A stretch of DNA of 39,293 nt from Candidatus Pelethosoma merdigallinarum (lineage in GTDB: Bacteria > Bacillota_I > Bacilli_A > RF39 > UBA660), in contig DVKJ01000029.1 in NCBI GenBank assembly GCA_018716065.1, positions 1-39,293 on the forward strand. Direction: 5' to 3'. This document shows positions 17,200 to 26,080 of the stretch, piece after piece; the first letter of the stretch is position 1, and each line of letters opens with the position of its first letter. The position numbers and the translations under genes are program-made. The notes beneath the pieces are model-generated. The model was given only the letters and a program-made list of their open reading frames with translations. It had not been told where the DNA came from and made no database searches.

Positions 17200-17902
17200 T
17201 TTATTAAATTATAAAGGTTTAAAAATTGTTCAGAATCCAGATATGTTTAGCTTTTCTTTGGATTCTGTTCTTTTACCTAACTTTGTAACACTCAATAAAA
17301 ATGTAAAAAAAATATTAGATATTGGTTGTGGAAATGCTCCGGTGGCCATGATGCTTAGTACGAAAACTAATGCCCATATTACCGGAATTGAAATTCAAGA
17401 AGAAGTCTATCAAATGGCTAAAAAATCAGTGGATATGAATCATCTTGATGAACAAATCAATATTATTCATGGAGATGTGAAGGAATGGTATCGGGAAATG
17501 GAAAGTGATCAATTTGATACGATTGTTTGTAATCCTCCATTCTTTAAAGTAAACAATCATTCTAGAAGAAATGAAAGCGAGTATAAACAAATTGCTCGAC
17601 ATGAGCTCACTTTAAATGTAAATGATGTCATTCAAATTGCTCGTAAATTATTAAAGAATAATGGAAATTTAGCCATTGTTCATCGTACAGAGCGATTAAT
17701 TGATATTATTACGGAAATGCGTAAACAGAATATTGAACCGAAGAAAATTCGTTTTGTATATCCTAAAGTAGGAGAAGAATCTAATATTTTATTAATTGAA
17801 GGTAGAAAAAATGGTTCACCTGGAATTAAAATTTTACCACCGCTTTATAGTCATACCAATGACGATGAATATACGGAAGAAGTTAAAAGAATGTTTTATT
17901 AA
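17183..17902 (+). CDS. trmN: TrmN6/YabB-type tRNA (adenine-N6)-methyltransferase
   Basis: This is an S-adenosylmethionine-dependent methyltransferase of the YabB/YfiC group, which makes N6-methyladenosine at position 37 of tRNA1(Val). Motif I is DIGCGNAPVAMML. The catalytic motif IV is CNPPFF, characteristic of N6-adenine methylation. The start includes FSFSLDSVLLPNF, conserved in the family. The ATG at 17183 lies inside ricT, with AAGGTGG upstream, so translation is coupled. In B. subtilis the next gene would encode a GIY-YIG protein; it is absent here and rsmI follows. Confidence 0.88.
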   Translation: MEVVHDLLNYKGLKIVQNPDMFSFSLDSVLLPNFVTLNKNVKKILDIGCGNAPVAMMLSTKTNAHITGIEIQEEVYQMAKKSVDMNHLDEQINIIHGDVKEWYREMESDQFDTIVCNPPFFKVNNHSRRNESEYKQIARHELTLNVNDVIQIARKLLKNNGNLAIVHRTERLIDIITEMRKQNIEPKKIRFVYPKVGEESNILLIEGRKNGSPGIKILPPLYSHTNDDEYTEEVKRMFY

Positions 17903-18085
17903 TATTCTTTTTTTGTGAGGTTAGAATGAGGATCAAAGATAAAAACATCTAACCAAATTAAAATTTTAAAAACTACTTAATTCATGTTATAATAGGAAAC
18001 GGAGGAAAGAGTTTTTATAACTTGTACGTTGTTTAAATAAAATTAGATATGATTTTGTTATCTATAAAAATAAGGAGTGATTCCT
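17903..18085 (+). promoter_or_regulatory. Intergenic region with hairpin and rsmI promoter
   Basis: Perfect 7-bp arms, GGTTAGA (17919-17925) and TCTAACC (17948-17954), enclose a 22-base loop without a following T-run. A TATAAT near 17987 gives a probable promoter with a weak -35. The implied leader of about 90 bases holds TAGATA and TATCTA arms shortly before the ribosome-binding site. I see no gene in it. Confidence 0.45.
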
Positions 18086-18928
18086 ATGTCACAAAAAAGT
18101 TATAATCAAACACCTACGTTATATTTAATTCCAACACCGATTGGAAATTTGGATGATATGACGTATAGAGCCGTAAAAATATTAAATGAAGTCGATGTTA
18201 TATTTTCTGAAGATACACGAGTAACAAAAGAATTGCTTCATCATTTTAATATTCAAAAAAAGTGTATTGCTAGTCATGATCACAATGAAGCTACCAATAA
18301 AGAGAAACTTTTATCTTACTTAGAAGCGGGAAATAATGTGGGATTGGTAAGTGATCGTGGGACACCTGTCATTAGTGATCCAGGCGAAGTACTTGCTCGT
18401 ACTGCTATATCTGCAGGATATAATGTAGTGGGATTACCAGGGGCAACCGCTTTGATTCCGGCTTTAATTACTTCTGGAATTGAAACCAATCATTTCATGT
18501 TTTATGGATTTTTAGATCATAAAGAAGGAAAACGAAAAAAAGAATTAGAAGAATTAAAAGACTTTCGTTATACGTTAATTTTTTATGAAGCTCCACATCG
18601 TATTGAAAAGACTTTAAAAAATATGTTAGATATTTTTGGTAATCGTAAGGTTAGTTTAAGTCGGGAAATTAGTAAAAAATATGAAGAAATTTATCGTGGT
18701 ACTTTGACTGATATATTAAAAGAAATCCCTGGGGCAAAAGGGGAAATGGTATTAGTAGTAGAAGGAAATAAGGACGAACAAACCTTTGATCACCTAACGA
18801 TAACCGAACACGTTAATTTATATATTAAAGAAGGAAAAACATCGAAAGAAGCGATTAAATTAGTCGCCCAAGATCGTCATTTACCAAAATCAGAAGTATA
18901 TAATGCTTATCATATAGAAAGATCGTGA
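18086..18928 (+). CDS. rsmI: 16S rRNA (cytidine-1402-2'-O)-methyltransferase
   Basis: RsmI 2'-O-methylates C1402 in the ribosomal P site. The tetrapyrrole-methylase fold is shown by YLIPTPIGNLDDMTYRA at the N terminus and by SDRGTPVISDPG and FYEAPHRI, all family hallmarks. I start at the ATG at 18086 (280 residues) because AAGGAGTGA at 18073-18080 precedes it; the upstream in-frame GTG lies inside that site. It has its own promoter region upstream and is followed by pth after 4 bases. Confidence 0.95.
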   Translation: MSQKSYNQTPTLYLIPTPIGNLDDMTYRAVKILNEVDVIFSEDTRVTKELLHHFNIQKKCIASHDHNEATNKEKLLSYLEAGNNVGLVSDRGTPVISDPGEVLARTAISAGYNVVGLPGATALIPALITSGIETNHFMFYGFLDHKEGKRKKELEELKDFRYTLIFYEAPHRIEKTLKNMLDIFGNRKVSLSREISKKYEEIYRGTLTDILKEIPGAKGEMVLVVEGNKDEQTFDHLTITEHVNLYIKEGKTSKEAIKLVAQDRHLPKSEVYNAYHIERS

Positions 18929-18932
18929 TACT

Positions 18933-19490
18933 ATGAAACTAATTGTAGGATTAGGTAATCCTGGCAAAGAGTATGAAAATACAAGACATAACATGGGATT
19001 TATGGCCATAGATACGTTTGCTAAAAATCACCAAGTTACTATCAATAAATCTAAATTTGGCGGGATTTATGGAGAATTTAGATACAAAGATGAAAAAATT
19101 ATTCTCTTAAAACCTCAGAAATACATTAATTTATCTGGCGAAGTCATTCGAGATTATCTGAAGTTCTTTAAAATTCCGATGGATCAGTTATTAGTCATTA
19201 GTGATGATTTAGATTTAGAATTAGGTCGTATACGTTTACGTTACCAAGGAGGTAGTGGAGGTCATAATGGTTTAAAAAATATTGAGCTTCATTTAAAAAC
19301 AAAAAAATATAAACGTATTCGTATTGGAATATCTAATAATAAAGAAATGGATACAAAAGACTATGTTTTAGGTCGATTAAGTACAGAAACTTTAAATCAG
19401 TTACAAAATACTTTTAATACTGTATCTCATATTCTAGATGATTATTTAGATATGGATTTTAATAACGTTATGAATAAATATAATAAGTAG
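18933..19490 (+). CDS. pth: Peptidyl-tRNA hydrolase
   Basis: This enzyme releases tRNA from prematurely dropped peptidyl-tRNA. The N-terminal signature GLGNPGKEYENTRHNMGF contains the catalytic histidine in RHN. GGSGGHNGLKNI is the second family signature. The length of 185 residues is normal. The pth-mfd order is conserved in Bacilli, but the anti-sigma gene fin found between them in B. subtilis is absent; only a terminator and a ribosome-binding site fill the 47-base gap. Confidence 0.96.
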   Translation: MKLIVGLGNPGKEYENTRHNMGFMAIDTFAKNHQVTINKSKFGGIYGEFRYKDEKIILLKPQKYINLSGEVIRDYLKFFKIPMDQLLVISDDLDLELGRIRLRYQGGSGGHNGLKNIELHLKTKKYKRIRIGISNNKEMDTKDYVLGRLSTETLNQLQNTFNTVSHILDDYLDMDFNNVMNKYNK

Positions 19491-19517
19491 TGGTACTTTG
19501 CTGAGTACTACCTTTTT
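19490..19517 (+). terminator. Terminator of rsmI-pth
   Basis: The stem GTGGTACT (19490-19497) with AGTACTAC (19504-19511) includes one G-T pair, a 6-base loop and a TTTTT run after it. Confidence 0.75.
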
Positions 19518-19537
19518 CCGTTAGAGGAGGTGAAAAT

Positions 19538-22500
19538 ATGTTTGAACATTTATTTCAAGAACTGGATCATGAAGAAATATTAGGTCTTACAGATGAGGCA
19601 AAAGCACTTTATTTATATAATTATTTTCTTCATAAAAAGAAATCAATTGTTGTTGTAACATCATCATTATATGAAGCTAATAAATTGTATCAATCATTGT
19701 TTAATTATACAGATGAAGCCTATTTTTTTCCTATGGATGATTTTTTGACGAGTGAAGCTTTGGCGATTAGTCCGGATTTAAAGATTCATCGTTTAGAAAC
19801 ACTCAATGAAATCGTTTATAAAAAGAAATCGATTGTTGTTACCAACTTGATGGGATATTTAAGATATTTACCAACAAGGGAGAATTATCTAAAGCACCAA
19901 TTAACGATTAAAGCAGACATGGATATCGATATGAAACAATTCGTTACGACTTTATATGAAATGGGATATACGCGAGAAACTATTGTAAATAAAACCGGAG
20001 AAATGTCTGTACGTGGCTTTGTCATCGATTTATTTCCCTTAGATTTTGATCATCCGATTCGTATTGAATTTTGGGGAGATACGATTGATTCAATTCGTGA
20101 ATTTAATATTGATACTCAACTAACGGAAAAAGAATTATCAGAAATATCGATCGTTCCGTGTAGTGAAATGTTAGTTTCTACGGAAGAGGAAATCAAACAA
20201 AAAGACCTTCCTAAATATATGGAAGTTGCGAGTATCAATTCGTATTTAGATCATCCCGTTGTAGCTTTTTCTGGTTATCACGATTTGGAAAATAGTTATT
20301 TACTATTAAAGAATGAAATGAAAGAATATAGTGAAGATCAAGGATTAGATCCTCATACAAAATATATGTTTGATTTAGAAGAAATCCCAACCTCGTCTGT
20401 CATCTATTTAAATAACTTTGATAATCGTATTTCTTCTGTATCTTCCACTAAATCCTATCACACTTCAGAAGTTCCTGTATTAAAAGGGAATATGGATGAT
20501 ATCAAAAAACAATTAGCGCATTATTTAAAACAGTATCGTCTTGTTTTATTATGTGTAGAAACGCGTTATCACTTAAATAAAATTGAAGAAGAATTTAAAG
20601 ATTTACACCCTGTTATTACAAATGAGAATGAACTCTATGATCATAAAATCAACGTCATTTTAAAAAATATTCGTGAAGGTTTTGTCTTTGAAGACGTAAT
20701 TGTTTTAAGTGAACGTGAAATCTTTGGTAAGAAAGAGTATCAAAAACCTTTAAAAACAAACTTTAAATTTGGTACTAAAATTCGTGATATTAACAAATTA
20801 AACATCGGTGATTATGTTGTTCACAGTGTCCATGGTATTGGAAGATATTGTGGAATTAAAACATTAACCAAAAACGGATTAAAAAAAGATTATTTACAAA
20901 TTGAATATCGTGATAAGGATAAATTATATATTCCCGTAGAAAAAATTGAATTTATTAATAAATATTCCAATGGGGATGGTGTAGCTCCTAAATTAAATAA
21001 ACTAGGAAGTACGGAATGGGAGAAAACAAAATTACGTGTTAAAAAGAAAATTGAAAATATCGCAGGAGATTTATTAAAGTTGTATGCAGAAAGAGAACGT
21101 ACCCAAGGTTTTGCTTTTTCTAAAGATACCGAAGAACAAGCCATTTTTGAATCCCAATTTCCATACGAAGAAACTGCGGATCAATTAAAAGTTATTGAAG
21201 AAATTAAGTCTGATATGGAAAAACCAGTTCCTATGGATCGTTTGTTATGTGGTGATGTTGGATTCGGAAAAACAGAAGTTGCCTTTCGTGCGATGTTTAA
21301 AGCTATTATGGATGGAAAACAAGTTGCCATGTTATGTCCAACAACCATTTTATCTAGTCAACACTATGAGAATGCTTTAGAGCGTTTTAAAGAATTTCCA
21401 GTTAATATTGCTTTATTAAATCGTTTTGTTAGTTCAAAAGAGACAAAATCTATTTTATCTCGTTTAAAAGAAGGTAAAATTGATATTCTAATTGGAACAC
21501 ATCGTATTTTAAGTAACGATATTCAGTATAAAGACCTAGGATTACTAGTTGTAGATGAGGAACAACGTTTTGGTGTTAAACATAAAGAAAAAATTAAAAG
21601 TTATAAAACTAATATTGATGTATTAACACTTTCAGCCACACCTATTCCTCGTACCTTGCAAATGTCGATGTCAGGTATTCGTAATCTATCTTTGATTGAA
21701 ACCGCACCTGTGAATCGTTATCCCGTTCAAACCTATGTTTTAGCGGAAAATAAAGCAATGATCAAAGATGCGATTTATAAAGAACTATCCCGTAATGGTC
21801 AAGTCTTTATTCTTTATAATCGTGTTTCAGACATGGAAAGAAAAGCAAAAGAAATTTCTCACTTAGTACCAGATGCTCGTATCGTTACCGCACATGGGCA
21901 AATGAATCAACGTGATTTAGAAGATGTCATGGTTAAATTTATCAATCATGAATACGATGTCATGTTATGTACGACCATCATTGAAACCGGAATCGATATT
22001 CCTCGTGTTAATACTTTAATTGTCATTGATGCTGATCGTTTTGGTCTGGCTCAACTCTATCAACTTCGTGGTCGTGTCGGACGTAGTGATAAAATAGCTT
22101 ACTGTTATCTCATGTATGAACCCATCAAACAACTTACCGATATTGCGACGAAACGATTAAAAGTCATCAAAGATTTTACAGAATTAGGAAGTGGTTTTGC
22201 AATTGCTATGCGTGATTTATCTATCCGTGGAGCAGGTGATATTTTAGGTAGTGAACAAGCTGGCTTTGTCGATAGTGTCGGTATTGAATTATTCTTAAAA
22301 ATGTTAAATGAAAAAGTAGAAGAATTAAAGGGAAATACAAAAGAAAAAGAACTCAACACCACTTCACAACCATTGATTGAAGTAGAAACTAGTATTGATG
22401 ATCACTATGTAGAGGAAGAAGAATTAAAAATTGAAATTCACCAAAAAATCAATGAAATTAATTCTTATGCCGCGTTATTAAAAGTGAAGAAAGAATTAGA

Positions 22501-22828
22501 AGATCGTTTCGGACATATTAGTGAATCATTACTGATTTATATGCATGAAGAATGGTTTGAAAAACAAGCAGATGAATTAGGAATTAAAAAGGTAAAACAA
22601 TTACGTAATTTTATTGAAGTTACCTTACCAGAATCTTTAACAAATAGAATTAACGGAGATACCTTATTTATGAAAGTCAATGAATTAAGTCGTATGTTCC
22701 GTTTTAAAATGATTCGTAATGAACTAATTATTGTATTAGATACTGTGAAATTAGAAAGTCATTTTATTTATTATTTAATTGATTTAATGAAAGCGATTAA
22801 AGAATCTTTAAAAACAGATCATGATTAG
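19538..22828 (+). CDS. mfd: Transcription-repair coupling factor Mfd
   Basis: Mfd removes RNA polymerase stalled at lesions and recruits UvrA. The 1096 residues comprise an N-terminal UvrB-like module, a CarD-like RNA-polymerase-interacting domain (IGDYVVHSVHGIGRYCGI, about residues 425-490) and the translocase. The latter has Walker A GDVGFGKT, the DEEQ box in VVDEEQRFGV, the SATPIPRT motif III and QLRGRVGRS motif VI. The C-terminal TRCF domain is present. GGAGGTGAAAAT precedes the ATG. Length is slightly under the roughly 1150-1180 of B. subtilis. Its stop overlaps the end of the convergent metallopeptidase gene by 4 bases. Confidence 0.97.
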   Translation: MFEHLFQELDHEEILGLTDEAKALYLYNYFLHKKKSIVVVTSSLYEANKLYQSLFNYTDEAYFFPMDDFLTSEALAISPDLKIHRLETLNEIVYKKKSIVVTNLMGYLRYLPTRENYLKHQLTIKADMDIDMKQFVTTLYEMGYTRETIVNKTGEMSVRGFVIDLFPLDFDHPIRIEFWGDTIDSIREFNIDTQLTEKELSEISIVPCSEMLVSTEEEIKQKDLPKYMEVASINSYLDHPVVAFSGYHDLENSYLLLKNEMKEYSEDQGLDPHTKYMFDLEEIPTSSVIYLNNFDNRISSVSSTKSYHTSEVPVLKGNMDDIKKQLAHYLKQYRLVLLCVETRYHLNKIEEEFKDLHPVITNENELYDHKINVILKNIREGFVFEDVIVLSEREIFGKKEYQKPLKTNFKFGTKIRDINKLNIGDYVVHSVHGIGRYCGIKTLTKNGLKKDYLQIEYRDKDKLYIPVEKIEFINKYSNGDGVAPKLNKLGSTEWEKTKLRVKKKIENIAGDLLKLYAERERTQGFAFSKDTEEQAIFESQFPYEETADQLKVIEEIKSDMEKPVPMDRLLCGDVGFGKTEVAFRAMFKAIMDGKQVAMLCPTTILSSQHYENALERFKEFPVNIALLNRFVSSKETKSILSRLKEGKIDILIGTHRILSNDIQYKDLGLLVVDEEQRFGVKHKEKIKSYKTNIDVLTLSATPIPRTLQMSMSGIRNLSLIETAPVNRYPVQTYVLAENKAMIKDAIYKELSRNGQVFILYNRVSDMERKAKEISHLVPDARIVTAHGQMNQRDLEDVMVKFINHEYDVMLCTTIIETGIDIPRVNTLIVIDADRFGLAQLYQLRGRVGRSDKIAYCYLMYEPIKQLTDIATKRLKVIKDFTELGSGFAIAMRDLSIRGAGDILGSEQAGFVDSVGIELFLKMLNEKVEELKGNTKEKELNTTSQPLIEVETSIDDHYVEEEELKIEIHQKINEINSYAALLKVKKELEDRFGHISESLLIYMHEEWFEKQADELGIKKVKQLRNFIEVTLPESLTNRINGDTLFMKVNELSRMFRFKMIRNELIIVLDTVKLESHFIYYLIDLMKAIKESLKTDHD

Positions 22829-22837
22829 ATCTGTTTT
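22811..22837. terminator. Bidirectional terminator between mfd and the metallopeptidase gene
   Basis: Perfect 10-bp arms, AAAACAGATC (22811-22820) and GATCTGTTTT (22828-22837), with A-tract and T-tract flanks serve both convergent genes. It spans both stop codons. Confidence 0.85.
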
Positions 22838-23448
22838 TCCTTTATATTATGAATGATTTTTTGTGTTTCTTTTCTAGCAAAACTTTCATTTGAAATTAAT
22901 TTTAAAAGATATTCATGTTCGTAATTTTCTATTAAAAATTTTATAATATAGGCATAATTTTCATAATTTACGACTTCGTTATTTAAAAATGCTTCTACAG
23001 GAATACGATTATTAAATATTGGATTGGGATATTGTTCGCTTAAATAGGATGCGAGTCCTTCTGTTAAATATAGAAATGATCGAGGTTCATTTCCATGATT
23101 ACGATTATATTGTAAATGCAGATCATGAATAATTTCGTGTATGACAAGTTTTAAATAATCTTCTTTTGTTTGATTTTGATGTCCTTCTGTCAAAAGATAG
23201 TTTTGATAATCTAAAAGATGAATTTCATTTTTTCCTTGAAAACCGCAAATCCAATTTTTATACTCTTTCTTTGTTTTATTTTGATAGTTATTTTTAAACA
23301 TTAAAAGGTCATCATAAATAAATATTTCTAAAGTGTGATCTAAACATGATATATGAAAAAAAGCTAATAATTTTGGTAATTTTCTATTGATATAAGATAA
23401 AATATTATTTTTTTCTTTGGAATAGTTTATATGTATTTGTTGTTCCAT
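22825..23448 (-). CDS. Putative zinc metallopeptidase (gluzincin, MA-like)
   Basis: A 207-residue protein with the zinc motif HEIIH (His104, Glu105, His108) and a downstream Glu130 in LTEGLASYLSEQ. This spacing fits the gluzincin Peptidase_MA-like fold. No signal peptide or membrane segment is evident, so it is probably cytoplasmic. The substrate is unknown. GAGGTGG precedes the ATG. It lies 47 bases downstream of the pyrophosphatase gene on the same strand but behind that gene's terminator, so it may be expressed by readthrough or from a promoter I cannot see. Base composition is like its neighbours. Confidence 0.75.
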   Translation of the reverse strand: MEQQIHINYSKEKNNILSYINRKLPKLLAFFHISCLDHTLEIFIYDDLLMFKNNYQNKTKKEYKNWICGFQGKNEIHLLDYQNYLLTEGHQNQTKEDYLKLVIHEIIHDLHLQYNRNHGNEPRSFLYLTEGLASYLSEQYPNPIFNNRIPVEAFLNNEVVNYENYAYIIKFLIENYEHEYLLKLISNESFARKETQKIIHNIKEKQI

Positions 23449-23473
23449 TACGCCACCTCTATTTTAGTATAAC

Positions 23474-23503
23474 AAAAAAATAGGTTCGTGAAAACCTATT
23501 TAT
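23474..23503 (-). terminator. Terminator of the pyrophosphatase gene
   Basis: The arms AAATAGGTT (23478-23486) and AACCTATTT (23493-23501), read on the minus strand, are followed by a long T-run. The stem includes the stop codon. Confidence 0.85.
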
Positions 23504-25118
23504 CTAATACTTTCATAATGGCTGGAACCATTTGTTTTTTTCGTGAGATACATCCTTCAATGAATGTTCCTTCTTCTAAGTCGTTCATATGGAAAGATTT
23601 ACGCCAGATATCTTTACTTGAATGATTAAAGTAGATATAAGAACCTTGGTTAATAATATCAGTGATAAATAATCCGACCACATCATATCCCTTGTTTTCT
23701 GCTTCTTGATCTAATAATGTAATGTATTCTTCTTCTACTTGTTTAATTTGATCAATATCCAAAGTTAAAACTTGTCCAATACCAACAACAAAGTCATTCA
23801 TATGGAAGTTTTTAAAGTCGCTATATAGAACTTGTTCTTTTGTCATACCTTCTAAACTAGAGGCAGCTTTAAACATTTTCATTCCGTATTCTTCATAATC
23901 TACTTCCGCAATTTTGGAAAGAACTTTAATCGCTTCTTCATCCATTTTTGTGGAAGTAGGTGATTTTAAAATAAGGGTATCAGATAATATTCCGGATAAC
24001 ATAATTCCTGCGATTGATTTAGGAATTTCAATGTGATGTTCTTTATACATTAAATATAAAATGGTATTGGTACTACCTAAAGGCATATTTCTAAAGTTAA
24101 TTGGTGCGTTTGTACCAATAGATCCAATCTTATGATGGTCAATAATTTCCACAATATCTGCTTGATTTAATCCATCCACACTTTGTTCATATTCATTGTG
24201 ATCAACTAAGATACATTGTTTTCTTTCAACATCATCCATATCCCCAAGACGAAGAACACCTAAACATTCATCTTCATCATTAATAATAGGGTAATTACTG
24301 TATTTTACCTCACTCGCTGTTCGTTTTACATAATCTAGTGTGTCATCTTCGTGAAAAGAAACAACATCTTTATTATTTAAAATGGTACTAATATAATTAC
24401 TTAAACCGATGTGTTTAGATGATAAGAAAGTATCTGATTCTGTACGAATAAGATTGATTTTGTTCTTTTTCGCTTTCTTTAATAATTCTTCACTAATAGG
24501 TTCATTACCAGTCATAATAATACAAAGTATTTTTTGATCAATCGCATGTTCTAAGACATTATAACGATTTCCCATTAATAAAATGGTCTCATGATCGAAT
24601 TTAACATCATTTAAAATTGTTGCTTTACTATACGATGCGATTTTTATATTTCCTTTAATTTCTTCATCAAAACGCAATATTTCTTCTCCATTAATTGCCA
24701 CTAATATATTGTCATATGAAGTATTAAGCGTATTAATATTTCCACTAATTTGATCTCGTGCAATATCTTTCATCGAAACAATACCTAATAATTTTTTTGT
24801 TTTTGTATCGATGACAGGTAGAGTTGTAATTAAATTATTCATCATATAATTAAACGTATCTAAAATAGAAAAATGACGATTAATAAAATGATTCTTTAAG
24901 TAATGAACGTCTTTTACTTGTAAACGTACACTATCTAAGCGTTTAGGTTCTTTAATATTAAAGTAATCTAACGCAAATAAAGATTCTTTATTTAAAGATC
25001 CTAAGGCACGTGGCTCTGTATTTTCTCCTAATTGATTTTTTAAATAAGAAAATGCGATCGCACTGGTAATACTATCCGTATCTGGTTTTTGATGTCCAAA
25101 AATAAATGTTTTTTTCAT
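23496..25118 (-). CDS. ppaC: Manganese-dependent inorganic pyrophosphatase with CBS-DRTGG insert
   Basis: This is a family II pyrophosphatase (DHH superfamily), which hydrolyses PPi and so drives biosynthesis. The N-terminal metal site is FGHQKPDTDSITSA, followed later by DHNE and the DHHKIG motif. The DHHA2 domain ends in SRKKQ, the substrate-binding signature. At 540 residues it is far longer than the roughly 310 of a plain enzyme. The extra part, about residues 65-290, has two CBS halves around a DRTGG domain, the architecture of nucleotide-regulated CBS-PPases (AMP/ADP inhibit, ATP or Ap4A activate in known members). AAGGAGG precedes the ATG. Confidence 0.93.
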   Translation of the reverse strand: MKKTFIFGHQKPDTDSITSAIAFSYLKNQLGENTEPRALGSLNKESLFALDYFNIKEPKRLDSVRLQVKDVHYLKNHFINRHFSILDTFNYMMNNLITTLPVIDTKTKKLLGIVSMKDIARDQISGNINTLNTSYDNILVAINGEEILRFDEEIKGNIKIASYSKATILNDVKFDHETILLMGNRYNVLEHAIDQKILCIIMTGNEPISEELLKKAKKNKINLIRTESDTFLSSKHIGLSNYISTILNNKDVVSFHEDDTLDYVKRTASEVKYSNYPIINDEDECLGVLRLGDMDDVERKQCILVDHNEYEQSVDGLNQADIVEIIDHHKIGSIGTNAPINFRNMPLGSTNTILYLMYKEHHIEIPKSIAGIMLSGILSDTLILKSPTSTKMDEEAIKVLSKIAEVDYEEYGMKMFKAASSLEGMTKEQVLYSDFKNFHMNDFVVGIGQVLTLDIDQIKQVEEEYITLLDQEAENKGYDVVGLFITDIINQGSYIYFNHSSKDIWRKSFHMNDLEEGTFIEGCISRKKQMVPAIMKVLDK

Positions 25119-25142
25119 AATATAAACCTCCTTAAATGGTTT

Positions 25143-25171
25143 TACTATTCTACCACAAATTTTACCAAAAT
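25143..25171 (-). promoter_or_regulatory. Probable promoter of the pyrophosphatase gene
   Basis: On the minus strand a TTTAAT-like -35 and TAGAAT -10 lie about 17 bases apart within the divergent gap 25119-25234. Its neighbour is a stronger plus-strand promoter. Confidence 0.4.
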
Positions 25172-25180
25172 TAAAATAAC

Positions 25181-25209
25181 TTGTAAATATATTGAATTTT
25201 TTGTATAAT
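25181..25209 (+). promoter_or_regulatory. Promoter of the membrane-protein gene at 25235
   Basis: TTGTAA (25181-25186) and TATAAT (25204-25209) are separated by 17 bases, 25 bases before the coding start. Confidence 0.75.
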
Positions 25210-25234
25210 ATTTATACTTTTAGGAGTGATTTCA

Positions 25235-25971
25235 ATGAAACTAGTGATCAATTATGATCTAATAAAAGAAATTCAGAAAGCAAAAGAACCATACACTCTC
25301 GTAAAAAATATAAAATATAATTATCGTTTTTATGTAGGCTTAGGTGCGTTTCTTACAAGTATAAATTTATTATTAACAGATGAAACTTTACTTGAAGCCA
25401 TGGGAAGGATGATTACTTATGGTGGATTAGGTTGTATTTTTGGTAGTTATTTAGGACAAAAAATGTTTGGAGAAGATGGTGATATTTATGGAAAAAAGGC
25501 TTATTATAATTTAAGTCATTTAGTCCCCCAATTATCTGATTTAAATGTTCATACAACCTATGATTTATTGTTAGAATCTGAGCAATATTCCAAAACTTGT
25601 AAAATCTTTTTAAACGAAAATAAGCTTCCATCTCTATTGGAAAAGAAATATATTTTAGTACCTACTTATGATTATTTAGGGGAAATCCAAAGTACATCTA
25701 TTCTTCAAGAACATGTAGTTGGTTCTAAAATTTATGTATTGTCTTTAGGTTCTGAAGCGAAAGAATATCGTTTTGCTTATTCTGGTGTTTAGGTGGTAGT
25801 GAAGAGGATGAAAAAGATATCGCCAAAAGATTTATATCATCCTCACCTGAAACCTTTGAAGAAGAAGCCATTCAACTATTACAAGAGAAAAATAAAAATC
25901 AGGGATACTATATGGATGTAGAGTATCCACAAAATAAAGTAAAAAAGTTAATGAAATTTATAAAAAAATAA
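25235..25971 (+). pseudogene. Unidentified membrane protein, apparently split by a one-base frameshift
   Basis: The first frame runs from the ATG at 25235 (AGGAGTGAT upstream) to TAG at 25790-25792, 185 residues with two hydrophobic segments around residues 30-70. The next frame is open from before this stop to TAA at 25969-25971. It adds about 60 residues (GGSEEDEKDIAKRF... then an acidic and a lysine-rich helix) and has no good start of its own. Adding one T to the GTTT just before the stop would join the frames as V-L-G-G-S. A promoter lies before the first part and a terminator only after the second, so one gene of about 245 residues is likely. I do not recognise the family. It may be a true mutation or a sequencing error. 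Confidence 0.6.
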
Positions 25972-25977
25972 TAAGTG

Positions 25978-26003
25978 AGAAGAGAAATCTTCTTCTTTTT
26001 TTA
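25978..26003 (+). terminator. Terminator after the split membrane-protein gene
   Basis: The arms AGAAGA (25978-25983) and TCTTCT (25988-25993) enclose a GAAA tetraloop and lead into a T-rich run. Confidence 0.65.
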
Positions 26004-26080
26004 TAATTTTTTAAAAATTCAAAAACAAAGGTATAAATCATTTTAAACAGACAAAAATAGTTATAGAAAGTGAGGTTTTT

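Noticed and set aside
18001-18036. Leader peptide after GGAGG upstream of rsmI
   Set aside because: No ATG or GTG at a usable distance; the nearest TTG is about 16 bases away and gives only four codons.
21195-21380. Plus-strand 61-codon open frame within mfd
   Set aside because: It is out of frame inside the conserved helicase domain of mfd and lacks a start context.
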